Virus record (IMG/VR): IMGVR_UViG_3300044941_000120
Coordinates: 1 to 25,505 of that record
Source of the DNA: a virus
Strand: one strand, 5' to 3'
DNA length: 25,505 nt
Part shown: piece by piece, positions 1 through 9,070 of the stretch
Layout of the letters: the number at the start of each line of letters is the position of its first letter
Numbering within the stretch: position 1 is the stretch's first letter
Notes under the pieces: model-generated
Seen by the model: only the letters and a program-made list of their open reading frames with translations
Told to the model about the DNA's origin: nothing
Database searches by the model: none
Translations under genes and position numbers: made by a program

Positions 1-579
<579 letters not shown>

Positions 580-610
580 TAGCCGATGAGCGTGCCAATA
601 TTTTGAGTGA

Positions 611-2131
611 TCATTCACGCACTTCCCCCAATATCTCAGAGCGTGATATTTTGCCGGTTTCGCCGGACAGATCACCATACAACAAAATGTTGACCAGCGG
701 GGCTGGTATTGATGCGACATCCAACAGGTAACAATCTCGCCCCTGCACAAAGGTTTTAGTTGTTGTGTTGAAGTGAATCTCGCAGCCCTGTTCTAATGAC
801 AGACCATTCACAATTACTGGAGGGCCGGCTTTTTTTTGTACTATCGCCGATCGTGCTGGCTCAGTTGTTGATGCGAGTGGCATTTGTGATTCTAAGGGCC
901 TGTGCATCATTTCACTGAAAATGGCGCGAGCATTGGATGCTCGCCATGTTGACGGTAGATTTGTCTTGCCGCGTACCATATTGACATCAGGCCACACCCC
1001 ATTGACGAGCGTCCCTGATGTATAAGCGACATCGACCGAGTACACTGGATATTGATTGAGATAGGGCTTGCGAAAAAACAGAGTCCGAATGCCGTCAGTC
1101 GCACATTCATAGGAAGTCGCATCGAGAACCCCCCTATCAGATACTTGGCAGATTCCGGAATAAATCAAATTGCATACAAATGGGTTGGCGACGGCATCCG
1201 CATACATGGCCGCTACCTTTTGCGCCCGAGCCAACAGCTCTACTTGTGCTATGTGGGACACATTGCCTGACTGGTCTACGGGGCATGGCAGATTGTCGAC
1301 TATTATTGCACTTGCATCATTACCATTCGGCACTTGGTCCAATACGTCAACGCAATACAAAGCGTTATCACTTAATCGCCCGACTGCTTGGATTGGCTTC
1401 CAGATAGGGAACAAAACTCTGACATGTTTTGCTTCTTTAATTTCGGCTTGTGAGTATTTGGTGCCGTCAAATAATAATCGATGTCTATATAGAGACGCTT
1501 CGCGGTTAAAATCCGTTGGTGAGATGAATGTGTCAATGATTTGAATGCGATTTTCCCAGACATTGTAATAAATGGCTCTTCCCACCGAGGCGAGGAGATA
1601 ATCGATTGCATCTGCACATGACCAGCCGCTCTGGATTGGCATTGCTGCCAGATTAGCAACAGCGTTATCCAGCACCGGACAATCAAACGCCGCTCCGGAT
1701 TGGTTCCATAGTATTGCCAAGGCTTCCTTTACGGTAAATATTTGGTCTAGTTCAAAAAACGGCTGTTCACGCTGGTTGATGTTCTGTGTGTTCTGACCGA
1801 TTGCGACCCCCCGCAGGTCGCAGAATGACACTAGGTACGGTGATACGCCTTGTCCTGGTATTAATCGTTTCGGGAAGCCTGTCAATCGAATATCGATTTC
1901 AAAGCCTTCCCCATCCCATTCTATTTTGAGTTTATGACGCGCCGCCCAGTTCAGTTCTGCCAGCTGCGTTTCGGTCAACAGGAGATGCCCCCCACCTCCT
2001 TTGCATCCCAGCACATTGGTATATCTGTTTGCGAGTCCCCACCATTCCGCCACTGGCAGGCCCGCTGCCAGTTGCTGGTCGCGTAAGAATTTTGGATCGA
2101 TACACGAGATGTTATTGAGATAAAACGCCAT
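611..2131 (-). CDS. Putative phage tail or baseplate structural protein, 506 aa
   Basis: Last gene of the long minus-strand structural operon, 38 nt after the portal-ParB stop codon. ATG start; no strong Shine-Dalgarno sequence. The protein has no signal peptide or membrane segment and looks beta-rich. Around residues 168-200 it has a segment of the type GWSCADAIDYLLASVGRAIYYN followed by a beta strand (NRIQIIDT, given here in parts), which recalls the helix-then-strand layout of tail-hub or baseplate proteins. That assignment rests on layout and neighbourhood, not on a recognised family. It could equally be a distal tail or fibre-attachment protein. Confidence 0.7.
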   Translation of the reverse strand: MAFYLNNISCIDPKFLRDQQLAAGLPVAEWWGLANRYTNVLGCKGGGGHLLLTETQLAELNWAARHKLKIEWDGEGFEIDIRLTGFPKRLIPGQGVSPYLVSFCDLRGVAIGQNTQNINQREQPFFELDQIFTVKEALAILWNQSGAAFDCPVLDNAVANLAAMPIQSGWSCADAIDYLLASVGRAIYYNVWENRIQIIDTFISPTDFNREASLYRHRLLFDGTKYSQAEIKEAKHVRVLFPIWKPIQAVGRLSDNALYCVDVLDQVPNGNDASAIIVDNLPCPVDQSGNVSHIAQVELLARAQKVAAMYADAVANPFVCNLIYSGICQVSDRGVLDATSYECATDGIRTLFFRKPYLNQYPVYSVDVAYTSGTLVNGVWPDVNMVRGKTNLPSTWRASNARAIFSEMMHRPLESQMPLASTTEPARSAIVQKKAGPPVIVNGLSLEQGCEIHFNTTTKTFVQGRDCYLLDVASIPAPLVNILLYGDLSGETGKISRSEILGEVRE

Positions 2132-2169
2132 GCTACAAACTTAACTGATGCATCAGGTCAGACATTTAT

Positions 2170-5100
2170 CTAGTCTGCGTGAACATAAGCCATGAGCTTG
2201 CTGCTATGGGGTATGACGAGGTCTGGGTCTGGGATATCGTCCGGCATCCCCGACCATTGTGACAAGCGTAATGATCCTTGTTGTTTCAGTTTCCATAATG
2301 CACGCATGAAATCGTGTTTGCTCAACCCCAGCGGCTGACCGAACTGCTCGTACAGTTGGGTCGTTGGGGTACCGAAAGAAGAGGAAGCGATTTTATCCTT
2401 GATCCGCTGCCCCAAATCCGATAATTCGCCCTCCGAAATGGGCAGCGGGATATCAGGTCTGGTGAACGATTCTTGTGTGAGGGTTCGCGGGCCGCTCGTT
2501 ATTCCTTCTTCTTGGGCGATGTAATCTCTCAATACCTTGAGTTTTTCTTCTCGCGAATGTGCATTTGATAGCGGTGAGGCATACCGCTCTGGTTCGGGGG
2601 TCGTCTTTGGTTTTGTCGTCTTTGGTTTTGCTGCCTTCGGTTTTGAACTATCTGCGGTGGATGCGTTGGGGGTTGCTGGGGGTGACGGTGACGCTTGAGG
2701 TGTCTGCGCCTCAGGTGCCGAGGGGAATACCGGTGAGGCCGCGGTCTCAGAGGTCGAAGAGACCTCGTTAAACATGGATGGGGTATAAGGCCTGCCAAAA
2801 TTAAATAATTTGCCATCGTTAATTTCTGGAGCTTCGAGCTTACCCCGAGCGTGCATCTCTCGAATTTTGTCATTTACCTGATCTCTCACTACTTCGATCA
2901 ATCCGGTATCAGCCCCACGAATGCCAAATTGATTTGCAAATTGTCGCTGTTGATCTTCGCTCAATGAGTTGAAGGTATCCTCGAGTTGTTTTCTTTCTGC
3001 ATCGTTCAGAGTGCCACCAAACTGATATTGCCGCGGCAATTCTTCATCGAACGCTACTTTTCTTTCTGATTCTGTGCCGGTTTCCGATCTGAGTTCTGAT
3101 CTGACGTCAGATCGATTGGGTCCACTTCCGGCAGCCGCATCATCTCCCGATGTTGCTGCTCCACTCGCCGCAGTTGTTCCGGTGTCAATGGCTTGGTTTT
3201 GGTCTGAGTTGTGAAGTGCGTCGATTGCGGCGAGGTATCTTTGTTTGACATTCTCTTTCTCCTTCTTTGTTTTAGCCGCAGCCAGTTCGGCGGCAAACTG
3301 TTTTGTGATCCGACTATGTTCGCCAACCAAGTGGATCTCCCGATGGAAGTTTTCGGCATCTTGCTGGGCTTTCTGTAGTCGGCGTTTATTTTCTTCTACA
3401 GCAATCTGATTCCCCGCATCTGCCACACGTTCCGCACGGCTCTGATTACTGATAGCTTGATAGTCATTGGCTCGTTTGGCCAATTCCCTTGCGACATGGG
3501 CCTCGAGTTCTACTTCTTGGTCGAAGGTGGATTTTTCGTCTTCGATGTCGCCCCAGAGAGTATTTTCTGTTGTGGTGACCTTGCCAGCATTCGCCATTTT
3601 TTTGGCGGCCATCTCAATTTGTTGACGCGACCAGTCTTTACCTTCTTCTGCTCGTTTTTCGAGATGGCTAAACAATTTGTCCTGCAGGCCGTGATCTTTT
3701 AAATGCCGAGCGACGGCCACGGCTGTTTCCTCAGGGATTGCCCCTTGGACCATGCGATTAAAGGCCTGATCCGAGAGGTCGCGTAACTGCATTGCATCGG
3801 CAGCGACACGCCCCGACAGGGACACACCTGCCCTTTGCAGGTGTTCGATGTCTGCCCCCGTATCCCGTAAGTATTTTGCGGCGTCCGTTGCAGTTCCGCG
3901 TCCTTCTGCGATATTGGCCAGTGCCCCTCGGGCACGGGCTTCTTCAGCAGTAGCGGCATCGATGTATCGCACATTGATCTGCCCCGCCCCCAACCGACTG
4001 GCGAGTTCGTGCCTATGGTGACCATTGATGACATAATCCTTCCCGTCCGCTGGGTCTCGCCACACTAACAGCACACCACCTAGCTCGGGGTTCCACGTCT
4101 TGACCCCTTTCAGCTCATCAGTCACCCCATCCTTGCCAATACCTGATACCTTGTACTGGAAGCGTTTCGGATCGACGTGCAGAGAAGATGGGCTTACGGT
4201 GTAGACGTCTTCTTTTTTCGGTTCTTTTGGCGTGCCGTCTGCACGCACTGGCGTCTTTACGGCTCGTTTTTTTGCACGACTTCTATAAGCTTCTGATCTG
4301 TTTTGTATCTCTTCCCACTCCGCAGCATGTTGAGCTGCACGTTCTTGAATTTTGGCATTGTGAGCAGCGACGTGATTCCTCAATCGTGCAACAATTTCGG
4401 CGTGTTTTTTAGCTCCCCCCAGTTTAGCAGTCATATGTGCTCGAGCACGTTTTAGCTCAGCAAGGGTCAGAGCATGTGCGTTGTCTTGGAAGTCCGCAAT
4501 ATCCTGATCAGTAATTTCTTCCAGATTAAAAATTTTATCGACCACTGCCAAAGCCTTGGCAGCTGCGTCTTGGCGTGCTTTTTTTCGATCGCGATGAGAT
4601 TCGTACTCTCCGTTAGTTTCTTTACCACGTAATGCAGCCTCGGCCTGTTTTCCATACAGGACGCGGCCTGAGTCCTCCCCCGTTCCAATTGCTTTTATAC
4701 CGCCACGCTTCGACTTTGAGGAAGTCCAGCCGAGCACCAGTGAGTAGTTTACCCCCTTGAGTTTTGATAGGGCTTCGATCTCGTTGCGTGCCGATTCCGG
4801 GCTCCCGCGTTCTGTGGCTTCGTGCTGGGCTTCGAGCATCGCAGCAAGAATTGCATCGTTCTGGTTCGGTTTGCCCGTTGGTGTGCCCGTAATGCCCTGC
4901 ATATCGGCTTCGGGTTGCATTCCCTCTTCGTCACCCTCGCCCTCTGGCATCTGCATCGGGTCAGGTTGTCCGGTTTGTGCCGGTTGAGGTTGCCCCTGTT
5001 GCTGTCCACTATTCGCCCCCATTGGGTCTTTGCGGAAAATCTCGCGGAATGTGTCTTGCAGATCTTTTGCCACCAATGTGTATACCGTCTCTGGACCGAA

Positions 5101-6210
5101 ATTTACTCGGATGAGTGGCCGGAGAACAAATCGATCAAACGAGTCTACGAGGTCATTGAGTGCGGTTTGTTGTGACATGAGAAAGGCCATCATTGGTATA
5201 AGACGGCCACTGAACCCACTACCGGTTTCGGCAGCTTCCATCAATTCAGGCGGTACGCCCAACCCCATGCTGATCTGTTTGCGGAGATCTGCTTCACGTG
5301 CTAATAGATCGGAGATGGATAAACTCGGAGTCTGGAATTTAATTGCCCACTTTTCTTTTCCTGATTCATCCGTGGTGGACGGGAGTTGGATGTTTGCACC
5401 ACTTTTCAAGAGTTCGCCCATTTCCCGTGCTAGGTCGCGGGCTTCGACCTGCACAGTTTCCCCATTTCGTCGGACTTTAATTTTTTCTTCCGGGAATCTT
5501 ATTTCCGTAAACCCTACGGCGTATTTATATGCCCCTAAATCCGTTGTTTCTTCAGCCCCGTCTACCCCAGCTAGACGTTTCCAATATTTGTGAGCCGACA
5601 AGAGTTGGCTGCGTCCAAAGTGACGCCCAGCGGCACGATTGTGGGCGTACCAAAACCCCTTATTAGGGATATTCTCATTCATCGAATAGAGTTTGGCTCC
5701 GCCACCTTCGGCATTCATCACAGCGACACCGACTATTTGATCATTCAGTGTGAGGGGTCGCACATCACGAGCATGAAAAAAGTTCATGTGGTCATAGTGC
5801 AGAATCCCGTCGATTACATCATACACCACTTCCGTTCCGGCCCATCCGTATGCGTAGCCGCTATCTAACACTCGCACGATTGCATTATTCTTGAATCTGT
5901 CCCATTGTCGGTGCGCGAATTGGACGACGGCAGAGTTTTTCGATGCGACCGAGATTTCACCAACAGTCACTGGTGATTTCACGAAGGCCAGCGGTAGGAA
6001 TATCGCTGGGTGGACGAGCATGGCGTCGATATCCAGATAAAACCGCCATAGGTGTTGTCCGTCATAAGATGATGCACCCAGCAGACTACCCGCACCAATC
6101 CCTATAGACGATCGATATCCAGAGACTATGTTCTCAGTCAGGTTTTTAGGGAGATTTTTTGGCCGGAATTTTTGCAACGCATTCATGTGCGACATTTTCG
6201 CCTTAGGCAT
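2170..6210 (-). CDS. Portal protein fused to a ParB/Srx-like domain and a C-terminal winged-helix-like domain
   Basis: 1346 aa, far longer than a usual portal (about 400-550 aa). Residues ~25-395 look like a DUF935/Mu gp29-type portal: a Tyr-Gly-Trp-Ala segment near 121-124, the GRHFGRSQLLSAHKYWKRL segment near 195-213, and the DLLAREADLRKQI...GLGVPPELMEA region near 301-326. A Gln/Pro/Gly-rich linker (~400-450) and a charged helical region (~450-660) follow. Residues ~668-800 are a ParB/sulfiredoxin-like domain with the NGHHRHE motif at 729-735. Coiled-coil-rich sequence runs to ~1000, then Ser/Thr/Pro/Lys low-complexity sequence, then a winged-helix-like end (~1220-1346). The ATG overlaps by 8 nt the stop of the upstream frameshift product, so the two are probably translationally coupled. 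A portal this far downstream of the terminase is unusual. The portal assignment is good; the role of the extra domains (DNA nicking or binding, host takeover) is inference. Confidence 0.82.
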   Translation of the reverse strand: MPKAKMSHMNALQKFRPKNLPKNLTENIVSGYRSSIGIGAGSLLGASSYDGQHLWRFYLDIDAMLVHPAIFLPLAFVKSPVTVGEISVASKNSAVVQFAHRQWDRFKNNAIVRVLDSGYAYGWAGTEVVYDVIDGILHYDHMNFFHARDVRPLTLNDQIVGVAVMNAEGGGAKLYSMNENIPNKGFWYAHNRAAGRHFGRSQLLSAHKYWKRLAGVDGAEETTDLGAYKYAVGFTEIRFPEEKIKVRRNGETVQVEARDLAREMGELLKSGANIQLPSTTDESGKEKWAIKFQTPSLSISDLLAREADLRKQISMGLGVPPELMEAAETGSGFSGRLIPMMAFLMSQQTALNDLVDSFDRFVLRPLIRVNFGPETVYTLVAKDLQDTFREIFRKDPMGANSGQQQGQPQPAQTGQPDPMQMPEGEGDEEGMQPEADMQGITGTPTGKPNQNDAILAAMLEAQHEATERGSPESARNEIEALSKLKGVNYSLVLGWTSSKSKRGGIKAIGTGEDSGRVLYGKQAEAALRGKETNGEYESHRDRKKARQDAAAKALAVVDKIFNLEEITDQDIADFQDNAHALTLAELKRARAHMTAKLGGAKKHAEIVARLRNHVAAHNAKIQERAAQHAAEWEEIQNRSEAYRSRAKKRAVKTPVRADGTPKEPKKEDVYTVSPSSLHVDPKRFQYKVSGIGKDGVTDELKGVKTWNPELGGVLLVWRDPADGKDYVINGHHRHELASRLGAGQINVRYIDAATAEEARARGALANIAEGRGTATDAAKYLRDTGADIEHLQRAGVSLSGRVAADAMQLRDLSDQAFNRMVQGAIPEETAVAVARHLKDHGLQDKLFSHLEKRAEEGKDWSRQQIEMAAKKMANAGKVTTTENTLWGDIEDEKSTFDQEVELEAHVARELAKRANDYQAISNQSRAERVADAGNQIAVEENKRRLQKAQQDAENFHREIHLVGEHSRITKQFAAELAAAKTKKEKENVKQRYLAAIDALHNSDQNQAIDTGTTAASGAATSGDDAAAGSGPNRSDVRSELRSETGTESERKVAFDEELPRQYQFGGTLNDAERKQLEDTFNSLSEDQQRQFANQFGIRGADTGLIEVVRDQVNDKIREMHARGKLEAPEINDGKLFNFGRPYTPSMFNEVSSTSETAASPVFPSAPEAQTPQASPSPPATPNASTADSSKPKAAKPKTTKPKTTPEPERYASPLSNAHSREEKLKVLRDYIAQEEGITSGPRTLTQESFTRPDIPLPISEGELSDLGQRIKDKIASSSFGTPTTQLYEQFGQPLGLSKHDFMRALWKLKQQGSLRLSQWSGMPDDIPDPDLVIPHSSKLMAYVHAD

Positions 6211-6747
6211 TGTTCAGCATTTGTTTTTGAAGTGCGTCAGCCCTGGCTTTTTCCGCCGCCACTTTTGAGCCAGTGGCTAGGAACGTAGCTGTATAGATCG
6301 CCTCTGGATTTGATAACCCCTCCTGCAGGAGTTGACGGGCACGCACAACCGGTAGAACGGCATCGAGTTCAAAGACCTGTTCCGCAGTAAGATCGTATGG
6401 ATTGATCCCGTACGATAGTGCTACCCATGCTCGACGGACGGCGTTGGGGTCACTTCGGACTTTTTTGTTTCGTTACCCTCCCACTCCATCACGTGCTTAC
6501 CGAATTCTAGGACCGTGTACGCAGACATTTCAGGCAAACCATAGCGTTTCACGATTTCGTTAAGCTCCTTGACTAACGCTATTGTTTTTTCGTTGACGGT
6601 TGTATCACTGGTACCAAACTCCTCATCGGCTCTGATCCATGCAGAGCGGAATTCACATGCGAGTAACAGGATATCAAATTTGTAAGTGGTCACGCCACCT
6701 TCGGTTTCGATTTCGAGAAAGTCAAAGCCTCGTTCTGTGATTCGCAT
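6203..6747 (-). CDS. Predicted -1 frameshift fusion product (gpGT analogue), 181 aa
   Basis: If ribosomes slip back one base at AAAAAAG (6466 to 6460), the first 96 residues continue for 85 more codons to a TAA at 6205-6203. The extension is protein-like: it includes AVRRAWVALSYGINPYDLTA, then a helical stretch ending LQKQMLNNA. The extension has no credible start of its own: the ATG at 6426 is in another frame and stops soon. It fills what would otherwise be a ~210-nt gap, and its stop overlaps the portal ATG. This matches the G/GT arrangement widely conserved in long-tailed phages, where the minor extended form helps tail-tube assembly around the tape measure. Confidence 0.78.
6421..6747 (-). 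CDS. Tail-assembly-chaperone-like protein, zero-frame product (gpG analogue), 108 aa
   Basis: Starts at an ATG that overlaps the previous gene's stop codon as TGATG. It encodes 108 residues, mostly mixed alpha/beta, ending in a charged Thr/Pro tail. It occupies the usual place of lambda gpG-type chaperones, in the tail gene block, and carries a -1 frameshift signal at codons 94-96 (Thr-Lys-Lys). No direct similarity to gpG is claimed. The call rests on size, position and the presence of a well-formed slippery site leading into a long open -1 frame. Confidence 0.75.
   Translation of the reverse strand: MRITERGFDFLEIETEGGVTTYKFDILLLACEFRSAWIRADEEFGTSDTTVNEKTIALVKELNEIVKRYGLPEMSAYTVLEFGKHVMEWEGNETKKSEVTPTPSVEHG
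6460..6480 (-). promoter_or_regulatory. Programmed -1 ribosomal frameshift site: slippery heptamer plus Shine-Dalgarno-like stimulator
   Basis: On the minus strand the zero-frame codons read ACA AAA AAG, giving the A AAA AAG slippery heptamer at 6466-6460, the same heptamer used by E. coli dnaX. A GAGGG element (6480-6476) lies 9 nt upstream. That spacing resembles the internal Shine-Dalgarno stimulator of dnaX. I did not find an obvious strong downstream stem-loop by eye. Confidence 0.75.
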
Positions 6748-8576
6748 CAGGTCGGCATCCTTACTTTAGTACCTTGGTCCACCACCTCATTGGCGATCAA
6801 GTATTTCACACGCCATTGGGCAGCGTATAATTCTGTCCCGCCACCGTCCGTTTGCTCCTCTTGCTGTACAAAGTACTCATCAGACCCATTTGCACGTATT
6901 AGTCGTCGCCCCGCTACCGACACCAGTTCTGGCATGTTGACCGGGTATCCTGCCCGTAACGCTTCCCCTTCGAATATCACATACGGCATACCAGATGATG
7001 GCTGCTGGATAATTGGAGCTAGTCTGGCAGGTGGATCAACAGCTTTGTCTGTAGCGTCAGATAATTGTTGGGTGATTTTTTCAGAATTTAGTTTTCCTGC
7101 TTCGACACGGGCATTTTGAAGAGCGATACGGGCATTTCGTATCACGGCATTTCCTGCTTGTTCTGGCAACGATAGTGGGATATGTACTATTGTCGCATCA
7201 TGCGATTTTAGCGATACCCGAGTACTAAAATGGAGCCAGGAACCCATTTTAGTGGGTTTCGACAGGCCCAACGCAGAGCGTAATACGTTCTCTTGCTGTT
7301 GTCTATTTCGCAATCCCACTTCGCGGAGGTTTACTTGTCGCACGGGTTGTTCGCACAGATTCATTATCACATCATCTTGAGGGTTGAATCCTAATTCTGC
7401 CAAGCCTCTGGCACCCGCAATTTTGCCGAGTGATGCTTTCCAGGCCAACCAATTCCCATCAGGCACTGGTTCCCATAGCCCATATTTAAAAAAAATGCCC
7501 CCAATTTGAGACAGCACCAGATAGGAAATATCCATCGAGAGTTTGGTTGCCCCCATCACGTCATCTTCGGATATGTTATAGCCCAAAATCAGCACGCTCG
7601 TTGGCTGGGGTTCGCCAAATAGCTTTGCTTTATCTTTGGCATCGACGCCCGGCACCGCTACACCCAGAGCGGCTTTGGGGTTATTACCCTTCGCAGCTGG
7701 TGGGATCGCATTGAAAACTGCATTAAGTCTTTGTCGAACCACTTTTAAAAAGTGTTCGTACCCCATTGCTGCGGGGAAACCTTTTACTATCTGATATTCA
7801 CCTGATATTTTACCGATATGTTGGTGAAATTTTCGTGGCTCCGCGTTACTATAACTATGCTTAATGCGTGGAATATCTACGCATCCAGGTGGAGGAGCGT
7901 AAACCCCCGGTGTTTCACGGTCAACGATAGTTACATCCAACCGTGTGCGAGATTCATCAATTGAAAAATCTCTGGTCTCTCTGATAAAACCAACTGGTAC
8001 ATTCGGATAGATCAAATCTCGATAACGGTCTGCAGAATCGAGCACCTGCAACCCATTACGATTGTTGGCGATTATTAAATGCCCCACAAACGATCGTGTA
8101 GTAAGATGATCTTTTCCTATTCTGTAGTCAATTTTAAAATTAAGTTCGGAGATCGGCCGACCTGCAAAAACCACTGCGCATTCCGGAGTTTCCACCTCGA
8201 TTGTAAATTCTAACTCCGTGGCTGCAATCCCAGCCAATGGCTTCCACACAAATCCCCTAGGATGTGGGCCAAAATTGCAGTCAGCACGGCCACCGGGCAC
8301 GTTCAGCACCAAATCACCAAATCCCTTATCTGCGTAAACGAAAGGTTTTCCGGACTGGTAGAGAATTTTCCGTAGGGCTTCCATTGTTGCATCAGTTGAG
8401 GCACCTGCCGTAACTGCAATGATCGTCCGGAGACTGATAGTGTACTTGTTGCGCACCACTACCCGACCCGAGGAATCATAGATCGATTCAGCTCGGATGC
8501 TCACAGTCTCCGTGGCAGGCCCAAACGTGTAACCGTTATAGGACACAGTACCGACGATAGGTAGACCGATTGGCAT
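6747..8576 (-). CDS. Putative phage structural (tail/baseplate) protein, 609 aa
   Basis: The ATG overlaps the RusA-like gene's stop by one base (TAATG) and the gene's own stop overlaps the next start (TGATG), so it sits in a coupled operon. The N-terminal ~180 residues are rich in alternating beta-strand patterns (for example the region around residues 10-50, TVSYNGYTF and TVSIRAESIY). The C-terminal half mixes helices and strands with a Gln/Pro-rich segment. No signal peptide, membrane helix or catalytic motif is evident. The position between the tail tube and the chaperone-like gene suggests a tail or baseplate component. I do not recognise a specific family. Confidence 0.72.
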   Translation of the reverse strand: MPIGLPIVGTVSYNGYTFGPATETVSIRAESIYDSSGRVVVRNKYTISLRTIIAVTAGASTDATMEALRKILYQSGKPFVYADKGFGDLVLNVPGGRADCNFGPHPRGFVWKPLAGIAATELEFTIEVETPECAVVFAGRPISELNFKIDYRIGKDHLTTRSFVGHLIIANNRNGLQVLDSADRYRDLIYPNVPVGFIRETRDFSIDESRTRLDVTIVDRETPGVYAPPPGCVDIPRIKHSYSNAEPRKFHQHIGKISGEYQIVKGFPAAMGYEHFLKVVRQRLNAVFNAIPPAAKGNNPKAALGVAVPGVDAKDKAKLFGEPQPTSVLILGYNISEDDVMGATKLSMDISYLVLSQIGGIFFKYGLWEPVPDGNWLAWKASLGKIAGARGLAELGFNPQDDVIMNLCEQPVRQVNLREVGLRNRQQQENVLRSALGLSKPTKMGSWLHFSTRVSLKSHDATIVHIPLSLPEQAGNAVIRNARIALQNARVEAGKLNSEKITQQLSDATDKAVDPPARLAPIIQQPSSGMPYVIFEGEALRAGYPVNMPELVSVAGRRLIRANGSDEYFVQQEEQTDGGGTELYAAQWRVKYLIANEVVDQGTKVRMPT

Positions 8577-8953
8577 TATTCCACCTTAATTAAAGCAACT
8601 ACTATCTCGGATTTTGGTTTTTGGGCTTGTTCAAACTGAATTGAAATTGACGTGATTTTTTTCGTGTCATCCCCTTCGAGACACCCGAATTTGACTAAGG
8701 CGTCAAGCGTTGGCTTAATGAGGTTGTCGATATCTCTTTTTCGCCAGTCATTCCCAGCCTGCACTTTGATTTCGACCCGCACCGGATAATCTGTAATTTT
8801 GGGCAGCCGTCGCACGTCCAAGGCAATAGTTTCGAGCCAGTTTTTATAAGCCCCAGAGAGATACATCACCGACTTTTTGGAGCCGACACGACGGCCTACC
8901 CGCCAAATCGAGTTTATCGAAGGTGGACACGGCAAAGTTATTTGAGCCAGCAT
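8576..8953 (-). CDS. rusA: RusA-family Holliday junction resolvase
   Basis: 125 aa from the ATG at 8953. The frame extends to a TTG at 8983, but the ATG has a better ribosome binding site (AAGG, 8 nt upstream). The sequence shows the RusA pattern: LPCPPSINSIWR near the N terminus, then KRDIDNLIKPTLDAL with D74, D76 and K80, then GDD with D95, matching the Asp70/Asp72/Lys76/Asp91 set of E. coli RusA. RusA proteins are dimeric nucleases that resolve four-way junctions; in phages they can clear branched DNA before packaging. Here the gene lies within the tail cluster rather than with the recombination genes at 21-23 kb. The family call is firm; the local role is inference. Confidence 0.92.
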   Translation of the reverse strand: MLAQITLPCPPSINSIWRVGRRVGSKKSVMYLSGAYKNWLETIALDVRRLPKITDYPVRVEIKVQAGNDWRKRDIDNLIKPTLDALVKFGCLEGDDTKKITSISIQFEQAQKPKSEIVVALIKVE

Positions 8954-9027
8954 TTCTTTAACCTTTTTACGAAAAATCGCCAAATCGTATATTCTAATGT
9001 TTGCTAATATGTTGCCGGCAAAATCGC

Positions 9028-9051
9028 TTTTTCCGTTTTTCCGTTTTTCCG
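9028..9051. repeat. Three tandem copies of TTTTTCCG in the 88-nt gap before the resolvase gene
   Basis: The plus strand reads TTTTTCCG three times without error. On the transcribed strand it is a purine-rich CGGAAAAA repeat. It lies between the stop region of the resolvase's upstream neighbour and the resolvase start. No stem-loop is apparent and a role is not evident. Confidence 0.7.
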
Positions 9052-9070
9052 AGTTCCTTAGGGATAACGA

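Noticed and set aside
604-617. TGAGTGATCATTCA palindrome between convergent genes as a terminator
   Set aside because: Short, one mismatch, no U-tract, and it overlaps the stop codon of the 506-aa gene.
5030-5593. 187-codon plus-strand frame opposite the portal domain
   Set aside because: It lies wholly against strongly recognisable portal sequence and has no ribosome binding site.
6203-6420. Separate gene between the chaperone-like gene and the portal
   Set aside because: The frame is open and protein-like but has no start codon in it before its last few residues; the slippery site explains it better as a -1 extension.
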